Shown: positions 55,101-64,000, counted from the first letter of the stretch. The stretch is DNA of 64,000 bases from Pelagicoccus albus (GCF_014230145.1 NZ_JACHVC010000001.1:62001-126000); one strand, 5' to 3'. The notes: generated from the letters alone by a model not told the origin. Numbers and translations are program-made.

Positions 55101-56234
55101 GTGAGCTTTGGTTCGAAGTTAAAGATAGGCATAGCGTGCTACCCATTAGTAGGGGGGAGCGGGATTTTGGCTTCGGCTTTGGGAATGGAGTTGGCTCAAA
55201 TGGGTCACGAGGTGCATTTCTTCAGCTATGCCAAGCCCGTGCGACTCGATACGGAGATGGAAGGTATTCATTTTCACGCGGTCGCAGTTTCCAAATATAA
55301 GTTGTTTGAATATGCGGATTATACCCTGCCGCTTGCGGTGAAAATGGCTGACGTGGCGGATCGGGAGCATCTTGATATTATCCATGCCCATTACGCGGTT
55401 CCCCATGCGACAGCGGCATACATCGCCAAGCGAATGGCCAAACAAGACAAGTTGCGTATCGTTACCACCTTGCACGGCACAGATACGACTTTGCTCGGAA
55501 GGGATCCGAACTACCGCCGAGCGATCGAGTATTCGCTGCAGCATTCAGATCGAGTAACGACCGTCTCGCACAGTCTTAGGCGGGACACGGAGGAAGTCTT
55601 CGACGTGGGGAAGGAGATCGACGTGATCCATAATTTCTACAGCCCAGGTATTCCCACACGCTCGCGAGGAGACATGCGAGAAGAGCTGGGGCTAGGCGAT
55701 AAGTTCACTCTGTTCCACGCTTCAAATCTTCGGTCTGTAAAACGAATCGACCTATTGCTCGAGGCTGTCTCCCTCACTCGCCACAAGGATCGTCTGAAGC
55801 TGGTGATATTGGCGGGTGCTCCGTTTGACGAATACAAGCCGAAGGTTGCTGAGTTGGGACTGGAGAATACTGTAATGGTTCGGGAGAATGGGTATCCGAT
55901 TGAGAACTACATCGAGGCGAGCGACCTGTGCCTGTACACTTCGCGGACGGAGAGTTTTTGTCTCAGCATTTTGGAGGCAATGTTTCTGGGCAAGGCTTCG
56001 ATAGCCTTCCGGGTGGGAGGTATTCCTGAAGTTATGGAGGAAGGGGAGTCCGGTCTTTTGTGCGATTTTGGGGACTGCCAAGCGATGGCAGACGCCATTG
56101 ACGACATGGTGGAACGACCGGAAGAGGCGGCTCGTCTCGGTCGAAACGCCCGAAAACGGGCGGAGTCGAGCTTTACCGCTAAACGTATCGTTCCGGGTTA
56201 TCTCCGTTGCTACAGCGACGCTCTCTCGGTGTGA
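55101..56234 (+). CDS. bshA: BshA, N-acetyl-alpha-D-glucosaminyl L-malate synthase
   Basis: 377 residues from a GTG start, the size of B. subtilis BshA. GT4 glycosyltransferase joining UDP-GlcNAc and L-malate. The first ~120 residues follow BshA closely (KIGIACYPLVGGSGILAS, DIIHAHYAVPHA, TTLHGTDTTLLG, RVTTVSHSLRRDT), and the ESFCLSILEAM motif of GT4 lies at the end. This is the most secure sign that the locus makes a bacillithiol-type thiol. Confidence 0.93.
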   Translation: MSFGSKLKIGIACYPLVGGSGILASALGMELAQMGHEVHFFSYAKPVRLDTEMEGIHFHAVAVSKYKLFEYADYTLPLAVKMADVADREHLDIIHAHYAVPHATAAYIAKRMAKQDKLRIVTTLHGTDTTLLGRDPNYRRAIEYSLQHSDRVTTVSHSLRRDTEEVFDVGKEIDVIHNFYSPGIPTRSRGDMREELGLGDKFTLFHASNLRSVKRIDLLLEAVSLTRHKDRLKLVILAGAPFDEYKPKVAELGLENTVMVRENGYPIENYIEASDLCLYTSRTESFCLSILEAMFLGKASIAFRVGGIPEVMEEGESGLLCDFGDCQAMADAIDDMVERPEEAARLGRNARKRAESSFTAKRIVPGYLRCYSDALSV

Positions 56235-56289
56235 TTGCTCGGGCTGTTTAAGTACTGTCCGAATTTTTTCTACGTAAAAAACATAGCTT

Positions 56290-56313
56290 GGTACTCGCAT
56301 TGTGTGAGTAGCC
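56290..56313 (+). other. Hairpin upstream of mazG
   Basis: GGTACTCGCA ... TGTGAGTAGCC forms a ten-base-pair stem with one bulge and a three-base loop, 17 bases before the mazG ATG. It lacks a T-run, so it is not a clear terminator; it may affect translation of mazG. Confidence 0.35.
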
Positions 56314-56329
56314 GGTTTGAATTTCGGGC

Positions 56330-56713
56330 ATGTGTTTGTCCGATACCTCTACCCCGATCGAGACGCTTAAGCAGAGAGCTCTAGCCTCAGCGGAAGAGAG
56401 GGATTGGGGCCAGTTTCATTCCCTTAAGAATCTGAGCATCGCTCTTGCTGGAGAGGCGGCGGAGCTTATGGAGCCGTTTCAGTGGCTGGAAGGTACCCAA
56501 AGCGATGAGCTTTTGGAAGATGCTAAAAGCCGGGAAGCCGTGGAGGACGAGCTCGCCGACGTGGTGATCTACGCTTTGCAGTTTGCCAACCGTGGAAACA
56601 TCGACCTCAGCTCAGCGATCGAGCGTAAGATGCGAAAGAACGCTTTTAAGTATCCGGTCGAACTCTCGAAGGGGAGTGCTCGAAAGTTGGGGTTGAGCTC
56701 TGACAAGAAATGA
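56330..56713 (+). CDS. MazG-family nucleotide pyrophosphohydrolase
   Basis: 127 residues. All-alpha NTP pyrophosphatase with Mg-binding acids in LAGEAAELMEPFQW and EDELADVVIYALQFA, the dCTPase/RS21-C6-like type that hydrolyses non-canonical nucleotides to monophosphates. It overlaps the FIST gene start by ATGA, so a link between nucleotide housecleaning and the sensor pair is possible but unproven. Confidence 0.88.
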   Translation: MCLSDTSTPIETLKQRALASAEERDWGQFHSLKNLSIALAGEAAELMEPFQWLEGTQSDELLEDAKSREAVEDELADVVIYALQFANRGNIDLSSAIERKMRKNAFKYPVELSKGSARKLGLSSDKK

Positions 56714-57837
56714 TAGTCGAATCCAGTTCCAGTCCTCGAATTGAGGATTTGTCCGAAGCTCTGGCCCGCATCTCGATGGCTGAAGGCGTTGGATTGATGC
56801 TGGTGTTAGCGTGCGATGCGAATGCTTACAGCCCCGCTGCTATCAATCCAATCCTGCAAAGTTGCCCAATCCCCATTCTGGGTGGCATCTTTCCGCAAGT
56901 CATGGCCGGCGGTCGGCTTTTGGAAGAAGGCTACGTCATCCTCGGCTTTCCAACTCAGTCTCAGGTTTTTACAATCCCTCGCTTGAGCGATCCTGATGTC
57001 GATTTCGAGTCAGCCCTCGAATCCTTGCCCGTTTCTCTCCCCGGATCGAAAACGATGTTCGTTTTCGTCGACGGTCTTTCTAGCCAGATTAACCGCTTCG
57101 TAGAAGAGGTTTTTGCGGTTTTTGGTCTTGAGCAGAACTACATCGGAGGCGGTGCTGGGTCTCTCAGTTTCGAGTCGAAACCGTGCCTTATCACGCCGCA
57201 AGGTTTGGTTCGCGAAGCTGCGGTCCTTGCATTTGCCGATTTGGAAATCGGGGTGGGAGTCGCCCATGGCTGGCGAGATTTAGCTGGGCCTTTCGAGGTG
57301 ACCGAATCGAAGGGGAATGCGATCGCATCGCTCGATTGGAGACCCGCCTGCGAGGTTTACCGGGAGGCCATCGAATCCATCGCGGGCGACAGTTTCGAAG
57401 GGGTGGACTTTTTCAACGTGGCTAAGAATTATCCCTTTGGCATAAGCAAACTTGGGACCGAGAAGGTCGTTCGTGATCCGATCGGGGTGAACGAGGACGG
57501 AGCTATAATTTGTGTGGGAGAAGTGCCTGAGCATTCTCTAGTCTATATTCTTACGGGCGAACCGGATACCTTGATCGAAGCTTCTGGCCAGGCGTTGAGC
57601 CTTGGTTGCCAAGCTGCGAGCTCCGCCGGCGAATCGCGTGGCTGCCTGTTGCTGGACTGCATTTCCCGCTACCTGTTTTTGGGGGAACGATTCGGTGAGG
57701 AATTTTTCCAGCTCGCGGAGCGGAGTGGGATGAGTCAGGTCGTGGGAGCTTTGACTTTGGGAGAGATAGCGAACAACCGGAAAGATTATCTGGAGTTCTA
57801 CAACAAGACCGCGGTAGCGGGAATTTTCGAATCCTGA
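56710..57837 (+). CDS. FIST-domain sensor protein
   Basis: 375 residues, no membrane segment. FIST_N (about 15-205; GGIFPQVMAGGRLLEEG, IGGGAGSLSF, VGVAHGWRDL) and FIST_C (about 215-350; GISKLGTEKVVRDPIG, RGCLLLDCISRYLFLG) domains. FIST domains are proposed to bind small ligands such as amino acids and usually work with a kinase or chemoreceptor. The histidine kinase gene begins at the stop (TGATG overlap), a typical pair. Confidence 0.9.
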   Translation: MIVESSSSPRIEDLSEALARISMAEGVGLMLVLACDANAYSPAAINPILQSCPIPILGGIFPQVMAGGRLLEEGYVILGFPTQSQVFTIPRLSDPDVDFESALESLPVSLPGSKTMFVFVDGLSSQINRFVEEVFAVFGLEQNYIGGGAGSLSFESKPCLITPQGLVREAAVLAFADLEIGVGVAHGWRDLAGPFEVTESKGNAIASLDWRPACEVYREAIESIAGDSFEGVDFFNVAKNYPFGISKLGTEKVVRDPIGVNEDGAIICVGEVPEHSLVYILTGEPDTLIEASGQALSLGCQAASSAGESRGCLLLDCISRYLFLGERFGEEFFQLAERSGMSQVVGALTLGEIANNRKDYLEFYNKTAVAGIFES

Positions 57838-59021
57838 TGCCTCTCGGAACGGAAGCTCTGCAGATCTTTTACGAGATTTCGATGTCTATCGGAAGCGATC
57901 TCGATACCCGTTCCATGCTCAAGACCTGCTTAGGCAAGTACTTGCGTAAGCTCAATCTATCAGCCGGCTGTCTGCTGCAGAAATCCAGCGGTTCGGAAGG
58001 AGCTGCCATACTAGAGCCGCTTTATCTGTTGCCAAAGCTAGAGGGGGTCAACCGAGCCAAGCAGATTTGCGACCAGCACCTCGCCCCGCGCTACTCCAAG
58101 CGTGATTTCATTGCCCTAGAAAAGTCTTTGCCGCTTTGCATCAACGCCGGAGAAAACGAGTTCGCCTATATCTTCTCATTGCCGGATCTCGGGCTCTTGG
58201 CCTTGGTGAAAAACGGTACTCCGTTCACCGAGCAAACAGTCCGTTCCTTGGCTCCCTTAAACGCGAAGCTCTCCAATGCTTTGCGGGCTTGCCTGCAGAA
58301 AGACGAGCTGGAACGCAGCGAGAAAAGTCTGGAAAAGGCGAATCGTCGCTTGAAGGAGTGGGACACCGATAAGCTCGCATTCATCCAGTATATTTCGCAC
58401 GAGCTCAATACGCCTCTGAATTGGATCGGAAGCCTCCATATGGTGGAGTTGGACGTGTTGTCGGAGGACAACCGTCGTTGCGTCGAATTTGCGAGCAAAG
58501 GATTCAGGCGCATTTCCAAACTGACTAAGTTGGCTTCGGACTACTTCGAGAAAGCCCGGGTAAATTGGCCGGGCGAACGACGGGAGATTTACCTTGAGGA
58601 TCTGAAGCGGGCTTTGGCCGATCTTTATCGGCCGCTTGCCGAGTCGAAGGGAGTGAGGCTGGACTTTAGCGGAACCTGGGAGGGCTCTATTTTCGTTGAT
58701 GAAAAGGGGCTTAAAGGTGTGCTGACTACCTTATGTTCGAATGCGATTGGGTTCTCAGATTTCCAAGGATGTGTGACGGTTTCGGCTTTCCCGAAAGAGC
58801 AGGGGATCGAGTTTGTCATTGAGGACGAAGGGGTCGGCATCGAGCCGGAGCTATTGGAATCGATCTTCAAACCGTGCCAGATTCCGGAGCACAAACGGAC
58901 CCCGGGAGGTTATGGTTTTAGCCTGCCTCGGGCCAGGATTGTATCTCAATCCAACAATTGGAGCTTAAGGGCGACTAGCGAGGGGCCGGGAAAGGGAGCC
59001 ACCTTCAAGTTGCGGATCTAG
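57837..59021 (+). CDS. GAF-type histidine kinase partner of the FIST protein
   Basis: 394 residues, soluble. The N-terminal ~150 residues look like a GAF fold; a coiled coil (155-180) leads to the H-box ISHELNTPLNWIG (His188), then an ATPase domain with an N-box-like SNAIGFSD and the G-box EDEGVGIEP. Directly coupled to the FIST gene; the FIST protein probably controls it. No response regulator is adjacent. Confidence 0.9.
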   Translation: MPLGTEALQIFYEISMSIGSDLDTRSMLKTCLGKYLRKLNLSAGCLLQKSSGSEGAAILEPLYLLPKLEGVNRAKQICDQHLAPRYSKRDFIALEKSLPLCINAGENEFAYIFSLPDLGLLALVKNGTPFTEQTVRSLAPLNAKLSNALRACLQKDELERSEKSLEKANRRLKEWDTDKLAFIQYISHELNTPLNWIGSLHMVELDVLSEDNRRCVEFASKGFRRISKLTKLASDYFEKARVNWPGERREIYLEDLKRALADLYRPLAESKGVRLDFSGTWEGSIFVDEKGLKGVLTTLCSNAIGFSDFQGCVTVSAFPKEQGIEFVIEDEGVGIEPELLESIFKPCQIPEHKRTPGGYGFSLPRARIVSQSNNWSLRATSEGPGKGATFKLRI

Positions 59022-59206
59022 TGGAGCAAACGAGCTGCTTCGGGGCTCGTTTTCCCATAGTTCGCATTGACTTCGTGGGGCGGGGCCCTTTTTTCGGATG
59101 CAAGCGACTGGCGAAGCAAAGGCGGGATTGACCGCCGGGAAGCGGTTCGGTTCTATCGCGCGCCTGGGTAGAACTTTTTCAGAGAAAAACCGCTTCCATA
59201 ACAATC

Positions 59207-60730
59207 ATGAGTGATTCCACCGCCACGCCATTGCAGGACTACTTGTCCTCCCGTTCCCCTGAGTCTGTCTCGCCGGCCATGATTGGCTACCTCGCGAACC
59301 TTCAGCAGGTCGCGGAAGTCAATCCATCCATTGCCCGCTCCATCATCAAGGAGCTAGAGGACCAGCGCAGTAACTTGAAGCTGATCGCTTCGGAAAACTA
59401 TACCTCGACCAACACCCAGGCTGCCATGGGCAACTTGCTTACTGACAAGTATGCCGAAGGATTTGCTGGAGCTCGCTACTACGCCGGTTGCGACAATATC
59501 GACGACATCGAGTCGGAAGCTTGCCGCTTGGCTTGCGAGCTCTTCAAAGCAGAGCACGCCTACGTGCAGCCGCACTCGGGAGCCGATGCTAACATGATCG
59601 CTTTCTGGGCGATCTTGCAGGCTAAGGTAGGCGTTCCTACTCTAGAAGAATTGGGCGAGCCAAATCCTGCCAAGCTCTCTCGCGAGGATTGGAACAAGGT
59701 CAGAGCGGCCATGGGCAACCAGCGCATGCTTGGCTTGGATTACTACTCCGGAGGTCATTTGACCCACGGCTATCGCTTCAATGTTTCCGCTCAATTTTTC
59801 GACGCTTACAGCTATTCGGTTAACGAAGAGACAGGATTGCTCGATTACGACGCCCTCGAGAAGCAGGCCGAGGAGGTGAAGCCTTTGATCCTTCTGGCTG
59901 GTTATTCGGCTTATCCTCGTAAGGTGAACTTCCGCCGCATGAAGGAGATCGCCGACAAGGTCGGAGCGGTTTTGATGGTGGATATGGCCCACTTCGCTGG
60001 TCTCGTTGCGGGCGACGTTTTTGAGGGCGACTTCAACCCGATGCCATTCGCCGACGTGGTGACCTCCACGACCCACAAAACTTTGCGTGGACCTCGCGGC
60101 GGTATCGTTCTCTGCAAGAAGGAGTTCGCCGAATTTGTGGACAAGGGGTGCCCGCTCGTCATTGGTGGACCGCTTCCGCATGTCATGGCGGCCAAGGCGA
60201 TCGCCTTTGAGGAAGCTCTCAAGCCAGAATTCAAGGCCTATGCGGCCAAGGTCGTCGAAAACACAAGCGCCATGGCGGAAGCCATGATCGCGGAAGGGCT
60301 TACCATCGCTACGGGCGGTTCCGACAACCACTTACTATTGATCAACGTAACGAGCTTCGGTCTCAATGGTCGCCAAGCGGAAGCCGCCGTCCGTGAAGCG
60401 GGCGTCACGCTCAACCGGAACTCCCTTCCTTTCGATCCGAATGGTCCTCACTATACCAGCGGACTTCGCGTGGGGGCTCCCGGTGTTACTTCGCTTGGCA
60501 TGGACGTGGAGCAGATGAAGGAGATCGCTTCTATCTTTAAGCTAATCCTGTCGAACACTAAGCCTGCCACCATCGAAAAGGGCAAAAACGCCGGCAAATT
60601 GAGCAAAGTTAAGTACGTGCTGCCAGAGGCGGTGATCACCGAAGCGCGTGGTCGTGTGAAAGCCTTGCTGGATGAATTTGTGCTCTATCCAGAGATTGAT
60701 CTCGAGTTTCTCAAGAAGAGCTTTTGCTAG
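59207..60730 (+). CDS. glyA: GlyA, serine hydroxymethyltransferase (long form)
   Basis: 507 residues, ~90 longer than E. coli GlyA and close to the chlamydial form. It exchanges serine + THF for glycine + methylene-THF using PLP on Lys291 (TSTTHKTLRGPRGG). Other motifs: LIASENYTS, GGHLTHGYRFN. An insertion at about 140-178 separates QPHSGADANM from the GGHLTHG segment. It feeds methylene-THF to FolD. A terminator follows. Confidence 0.96.
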   Translation: MSDSTATPLQDYLSSRSPESVSPAMIGYLANLQQVAEVNPSIARSIIKELEDQRSNLKLIASENYTSTNTQAAMGNLLTDKYAEGFAGARYYAGCDNIDDIESEACRLACELFKAEHAYVQPHSGADANMIAFWAILQAKVGVPTLEELGEPNPAKLSREDWNKVRAAMGNQRMLGLDYYSGGHLTHGYRFNVSAQFFDAYSYSVNEETGLLDYDALEKQAEEVKPLILLAGYSAYPRKVNFRRMKEIADKVGAVLMVDMAHFAGLVAGDVFEGDFNPMPFADVVTSTTHKTLRGPRGGIVLCKKEFAEFVDKGCPLVIGGPLPHVMAAKAIAFEEALKPEFKAYAAKVVENTSAMAEAMIAEGLTIATGGSDNHLLLINVTSFGLNGRQAEAAVREAGVTLNRNSLPFDPNGPHYTSGLRVGAPGVTSLGMDVEQMKEIASIFKLILSNTKPATIEKGKNAGKLSKVKYVLPEAVITEARGRVKALLDEFVLYPEIDLEFLKKSFC

Positions 60731-60770
60731 CAAGCAAGGTTTATCTCCTAGATTTTAGGATAATTCTCTA

Positions 60771-60801
60771 ACGCATACCATGAGGGGTATGCGTTTTTTT
60801 T
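60771..60801 (+). terminator. Intrinsic terminator after glyA
   Basis: Perfect nine-base-pair stem ACGCATACC / GGTATGCGT, six-base loop, followed by a run of eight T. Confidence 0.9.
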
Positions 60802-60911
60802 GTCCCTAAATCTGAGGCGATGAGGCCTTTGGATCTATCGGCTAGGGTGAATATCCCCTAATCTGAAATATTACTTATTTTGCTCAGGTTCTACCAGAGT
60901 AGCTTAAGGTT

Positions 60912-60938
60912 CCCCGAGGGAGTCCGATCTCTCTGGGG
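60912..60938 (+). other. Leader hairpin 1 of the chemoreceptor mRNA
   Basis: CCCC-(G)-AGGGAG pairs with CTCTCT-GGGG: ten pairs including one G:T, one bulged G and a six-base loop. Confidence 0.45.
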
Positions 60939-60978
60939 TCGAAATGAAAATTTTCGGCGACAACTCAGCATTCACGGA

Positions 60979-61011
60979 GTCCGCCCCTGCGGGGTTTCTT
61001 CCCGTACGGAC
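60979..61011 (+). other. Leader hairpin 2 of the chemoreceptor mRNA
   Basis: Outer stem GTCCG / CGGAC encloses a tight inner stem CCCC-TGC-GGGG. It matches no riboswitch class I know. Confidence 0.4.
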
Positions 61012-61103
61012 AAAGTGGAACTCAAATCCCCTCTGTATTCGGGAGCCCTGCTTCCACCTCAGTCAAATTCTCTAAAGCAACAAATATAAATCCCACCCGA
61101 AAA

Positions 61104-63023
61104 ATGAGCTCAATGTCACTAGCCAAGAAAATTGGTTTAACTCTCGCGATGGCTCTCACGTTCTTCGTTGTTCTCGCTGTGGTATCCTACGTAGCGGTAT
61201 CCAACTTGAATGACTCGTTCGGAGAGTTCTCCAAAAGCGTCGAAGATGGCGAAGAGGCGGCCGACAAAGTCGTAACCGCGCTTTCCATGCGATCCAACAT
61301 TTCAGAATTTCTCTCTTCTGCTTCTTCTGAACATGTTGCTCATCATAAAGAGATGTACGGTGCAATGGTCTCGTCTCTCGCGGAAGGGAAGCGGAAGGCG
61401 ACGAGCGAGGAAGCCAGCAAAGCACTGGCATCTGCAGGAGACCTGATGGAAGGCTACAACAAGGCTTTCCAGTCGATCGTGGATTTGAAGGGTAAGCAGA
61501 CTGCATTGTTGAACAATACGGTGCAGCCGGGCTCGCAGGAAATTAAGGATCTGCTCCAAGAGATGCTGGTAGCTGACCAAAGCAAAGGTGATATCGCTGG
61601 AGCGTTCGTGACTTCCTCTGCCTTGCAAACAGTCTTTGAAGCGGAGTCGGCGATCAATCGGGTGATTGTAAAGTACTCCGACAAAGATATAGCCAAGGCC
61701 AAATCGCTAGTTGCTGACCTCGGTGCCAAGCTCAAGACGCTGAAGGATGACTACCAAATCAATGTAGACTTTGATGAATCGCTACGGGACGAGCTGAAAG
61801 ATCGCGTATTGCCTCGTTGTTTGGAGGCTAATAGCGAATTCGCCGGCGGAGTTTCAGAGTTGGCTTCCGCTCTCAAGAGCATTCATGAAATTTATAACCG
61901 CGACCTACTTCCGGTAGGGCCAAAGTTCGTTGAAAAGATAGACGTCTATCGCCGCTCTATTGCCAAGCATCAAGCTGAGCTCAAGGCTGACGCTGAAAGC
62001 CTGCAGGCAACCGTTGGGTTGTTGGTACTTGCGATCAGTGGTTTAGGTCTTGCGATTGGCTCTGTAGGAGGCTGGATCGTGGTGCGCGGCATCACTCGCA
62101 ACATCGATGGAATCGTGGGACGTCTTCAGTCCGCGGCTGGCGAGACTTTGAACGCTTCCGAGCAGGTGTCCTCTAGCAGCGATGCGCTCGCTCGAGACTC
62201 TTCGGAGCAGGCGGCCTCTATCGAAGAGACCAGCTCTTCCCTAGAAGAGGTCAATGCCATGACCGAAAAGAACGCTCAGAATGCGGAAAACGCCAAGAAG
62301 CTCGCTTCCGAAGCTCGTTTGGCAGCCGAATCTGGAGCGGAGTCGATGAAGGATATGATCACTGCAATGCAGGACATCAAAGAATCGTCCGACAACATCG
62401 CCAACATTATCAAGACCATCGACGAGATCGCTTTCCAAACCAACATTCTTGCTTTGAATGCTGCGGTTGAGGCCGCTCGAGCAGGTGAGTCCGGCGCTGG
62501 TTTCGCAGTGGTTGCTGACGAGGTAAGAAGCCTCGCTCATCGTTCAGCTGAGGCAGCGTCTATCACTGCGGAGAAGATTGAGAATTCGGTTCAGAAGTCC
62601 GAACGCGGCGTTGAAATCAACCAGCGCGTTGCGGAAAACTTGCAGACTATCGTTAGCCATACTCAGAAGATGGACGATATCGTGGGAGAAATCTCCGATG
62701 CATCTGCCGAGCAGAATCGCGGCGTCGGTCTGATTCAGACTTCCATCCACAATATGGATAGCGTGACGCAACGAAATGCGGCCGCCGCTGAAGAAACCGC
62801 TTCTTCCAGCCGAGTGCTGCTTGAACAATCCAACGATATGCAGCGTACCATCCAAGACCTCGTATCGGTCGTTAATGGCGGTAATCGCAGCTCTGCTCCT
62901 CGCGCTAGCAAGAAACCGGCTCCGAAGAAGGAAGTTCAGTCCTTCGACATGCCTGCGCCACGCAGCGCTCCTGCAGCTCAGGCATCCCGAGACGATGCTT
63001 TTGTCGATCTCTGGGATAACTAA
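61104..63023 (+). CDS. Methyl-accepting chemotaxis protein 2
   Basis: 639 residues. Transmembrane helices at about 10-32 and 303-327 flank a ~270-residue helical periplasmic sensor. The cytoplasmic coiled coil has the receptor tip [20 protein letters not shown] and [16 protein letters not shown]. The C-terminal linker is rich in Ala/Pro/Lys and ends DAFVDLWDN, matching the tail of chemoreceptor 1 (ESFDELWN). Transcribed alone behind a structured leader and followed by a strong terminator. Confidence 0.93.
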   Translation: MSSMSLAKKIGLTLAMALTFFVVLAVVSYVAVSNLNDSFGEFSKSVEDGEEAADKVVTALSMRSNISEFLSSASSEHVAHHKEMYGAMVSSLAEGKRKATSEEASKALASAGDLMEGYNKAFQSIVDLKGKQTALLNNTVQPGSQEIKDLLQEMLVADQSKGDIAGAFVTSSALQTVFEAESAINRVIVKYSDKDIAKAKSLVADLGAKLKTLKDDYQINVDFDESLRDELKDRVLPRCLEANSEFAGGVSELASALKSIHEIYNRDLLPVGPKFVEKIDVYRRSIAKHQAELKADAESLQATVGLLVLAISGLGLAIGSVGGWIVVRGITRNIDGIVGRLQSAAGETLNASEQVSSSSDALARDSSEQAASIEETSSSLEEVNAMTEKNAQNAENAKKLASEARLAAESGAESMKDMITAMQDIKESSDNIANIIKTIDEIAFQTNILALNAAVEAARAGESGAGFAVVADEVRSLAHRSAEAASITAEKIENSVQKSERGVEINQRVAENLQTIVSHTQKMDDIVGEISDASAEQNRGVGLIQTSIHNMDSVTQRNAAAAEETASSSRVLLEQSNDMQRTIQDLVSVVNGGNRSSAPRASKKPAPKKEVQSFDMPAPRSAPAAQASRDDAFVDLWDN

Positions 63024-63047
63024 GAATAAATCGGGTAAGCTTTTTCG

Positions 63048-63080
63048 AACGCGCCTCCTTTTGGGGGCGCGTTCTTTTTG
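63048..63080 (+). terminator. Intrinsic terminator after chemoreceptor 2
   Basis: Eleven-base-pair stem AACGCGCCTCC / GGGGGCGCGTT (one G:T), four-base loop, then CTTTTT. Confidence 0.9.
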
Positions 63081-63143
63081 GTTTAGGCTGAAGTCTAAAG
63101 GCAAAAGTCCGAATAAAACGGATATGGCACTTAAAGCCCTTCC

Positions 63144-64000
63144 ATGAAACGCTCGCTCCTCATTCTCGCCTATTTTGTTTCGACTCTGGCTTGGTCCCAG
63201 GATCGTTACGAAAGCTTGAGCGCAGCTGGGACGGACTATCGCCAAGTCGTGGTGCTATCGGTCAACGATTCCTCTATTTCCATCCGGCATAGCAAAGGCC
63301 TGTCTCAGGTATCACTGGCAGACCTAAGCCAGGATTTGCAGCAGAAATATGGTTATGATTCGAGCAAGGCGCTCAGGAGGGAAAAGGATCTGGCGAGGAT
63401 TCGCCGTACGCAAACCATCGAGCAGGTCCAGCGCTTAGAGGCTGCGTTACTGGAGCAAAAGAACTCTTCAAAGGTGGAAGAAGGAGCTCAAGCTGCGTTT
63501 TCGAAGTTTGGCTCTGTCCCTCTGCTGCATCCGGAGGTTGATCTTCGTCCTCAGTTTCGTTCCTACGGGATACGCGTCAGAAGTCAGTCTGGACCCAGCT
63601 GTTCGGTTCACGCCATCGTTGCGGCTTTGGAATTTCAGTTCGCGGCTAAACACAGTAAGAACCTTAACCTTTCGGAAGACTATCTAGTATCGGCCACGGC
63701 CCGGTCTTTAGGTTTTGCCTACAATATTGGATACGACCCGGAAACAGGGGTCCCGAAAGGATGGGATGCAGGCTTTGCTCTGGAGCAGGTCTTTCAGGCC
63801 ATCCGTGGGCATGGTCTTTCTTTGGAGCAGAGTAGTGAGGAAAAGGCGGCGGGCAAAAAGCCTGTTGTTTTTCTCGATGTCGGGTTCAGTCCATTTTTAG
63901 TTCCTGGAGGTCGTTCCAAGAAATGTATACAAAACCTGATACATGTTCTCAATTCCGGCATGCCGGTTGTCTCCGGTATGGCTTGGCCCGAATATGAATT
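63144..64000 (+). CDS. Exported papain-like (C1) cysteine peptidase, 5' part only
   Basis: The frame from ATG 63144 is open to the window end (285 residues seen). A signal peptide (MKRSLLILAYFVSTLAWSQ) is followed by a ~120-residue prodomain-like helical region and then VRSQSGPSCSVHAIVAALEF, which resembles the papain QGxCGSCWAF site with the oxyanion Gln and catalytic Cys. The second-half His and Asn are expected beyond the window edge. It may be a secreted protease; the pattern is weaker than in classical papains. Confidence 0.75.
   Translation, partial: MKRSLLILAYFVSTLAWSQDRYESLSAAGTDYRQVVVLSVNDSSISIRHSKGLSQVSLADLSQDLQQKYGYDSSKALRREKDLARIRRTQTIEQVQRLEAALLEQKNSSKVEEGAQAAFSKFGSVPLLHPEVDLRPQFRSYGIRVRSQSGPSCSVHAIVAALEFQFAAKHSKNLNLSEDYLVSATARSLGFAYNIGYDPETGVPKGWDAGFALEQVFQAIRGHGLSLEQSSEEKAAGKKPVVFLDVGFSPFLVPGGRSKKCIQNLIHVLNSGMPVVSGMAWPEYE

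Larger units (their letters stand above)
60731..61103. other. 373-base non-coding region: glyA terminator and structured chemoreceptor leader
   Basis: Holds the glyA terminator at its left end. From about 60900 it has two hairpins (listed separately) and GC-rich runs up to the chemoreceptor ATG at 61104. No credible open frame or tRNA. Likely the chemoreceptor promoter and a structured 5' leader. Confidence 0.5.

Noticed and set aside
59642-60331. 229-residue minus-strand frame
   Set aside because: Antisense shadow of glyA, whose conserved PLP and substrate motifs fix the coding strand.

Overview
The window looks like a contiguous piece of a Verrucomicrobiota chromosome, probably class Opitutia. 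This is inferred from gene content only: an alternative complex III respiratory operon, a very long GreA with an N-terminal extension as in Chlamydiae and relatives, a long Chlamydia-like GlyA, and many stand-alone receiver-kinase proteins. No insertion sequence, phage gene, CRISPR array, rRNA or tRNA was recognised. Genes are tightly packed, often with ATGA or TGATG overlaps.

Layout. (1) 1-10429: alternative complex III genes actA(end)-B-C-D-E-F, a 93-residue one-helix protein, then a CcoN-like membrane protein, CcoO and a monohaem cytochrome c. By eye the CcoN-like protein has lost all six histidines that bind haem b, haem b3 and CuB, so it should not be read as an oxygen-reducing oxidase. 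(2) 10559-14146 (-): receiver-kinase, folD, an exported unknown and an RluB-type pseudouridine synthase. (3) 14322-17158 (+): fabG, acpP, fabF, ndk. (4) 17440-19813 (+): two receiver-kinase proteins, the first lacking its phosphoacceptor His. (5) 19810-22972 (-): feoB preceded by a DtxR protein fused to two FeoA-like domains, with a palindrome upstream. (6) 23129-28553: EamA transporter, radical SAM protein, small proteins, an exported propeller-like protein and an MsbA-like ABC exporter. (7) 28688-34140 (-): OppC, OppB and two tandem OppA lipoproteins without an ATPase. (8) 34232-37117: ispF-ispD, pyrF and the divergent ispE. (9) 37221-43255: ptsI, an ArsR-methyltransferase fusion, long greA and an RsmB-type rRNA methyltransferase. 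(10) 43252-46502 (-): porin, short PstS-like protein and a chemoreceptor, a candidate sensory module. (11) 46792-48120: MFS transporter. (12) 48351-56234 (+): DUF2911 protein, a large exported PIG-L deacetylase, a 45-residue one-helix protein, an SSS symporter, a compact BshC-like protein, a BshB-like deacetylase and BshA: a bacillithiol-type thiol locus with an attached transporter. (13) 56330-59021: MazG, FIST protein and histidine kinase, translationally coupled. (14) 59207-64000: glyA, a structured leader, a second chemoreceptor and the start of an exported papain-like peptidase.

The most unusual signals are the ligand-less CcoN-like subunit in the complex III operon, the bsh locus with its half-length BshC and tiny coupled membrane protein, and the porin/binding-protein/chemoreceptor cluster. 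All family calls and alignments were made by eye; no searches were run.
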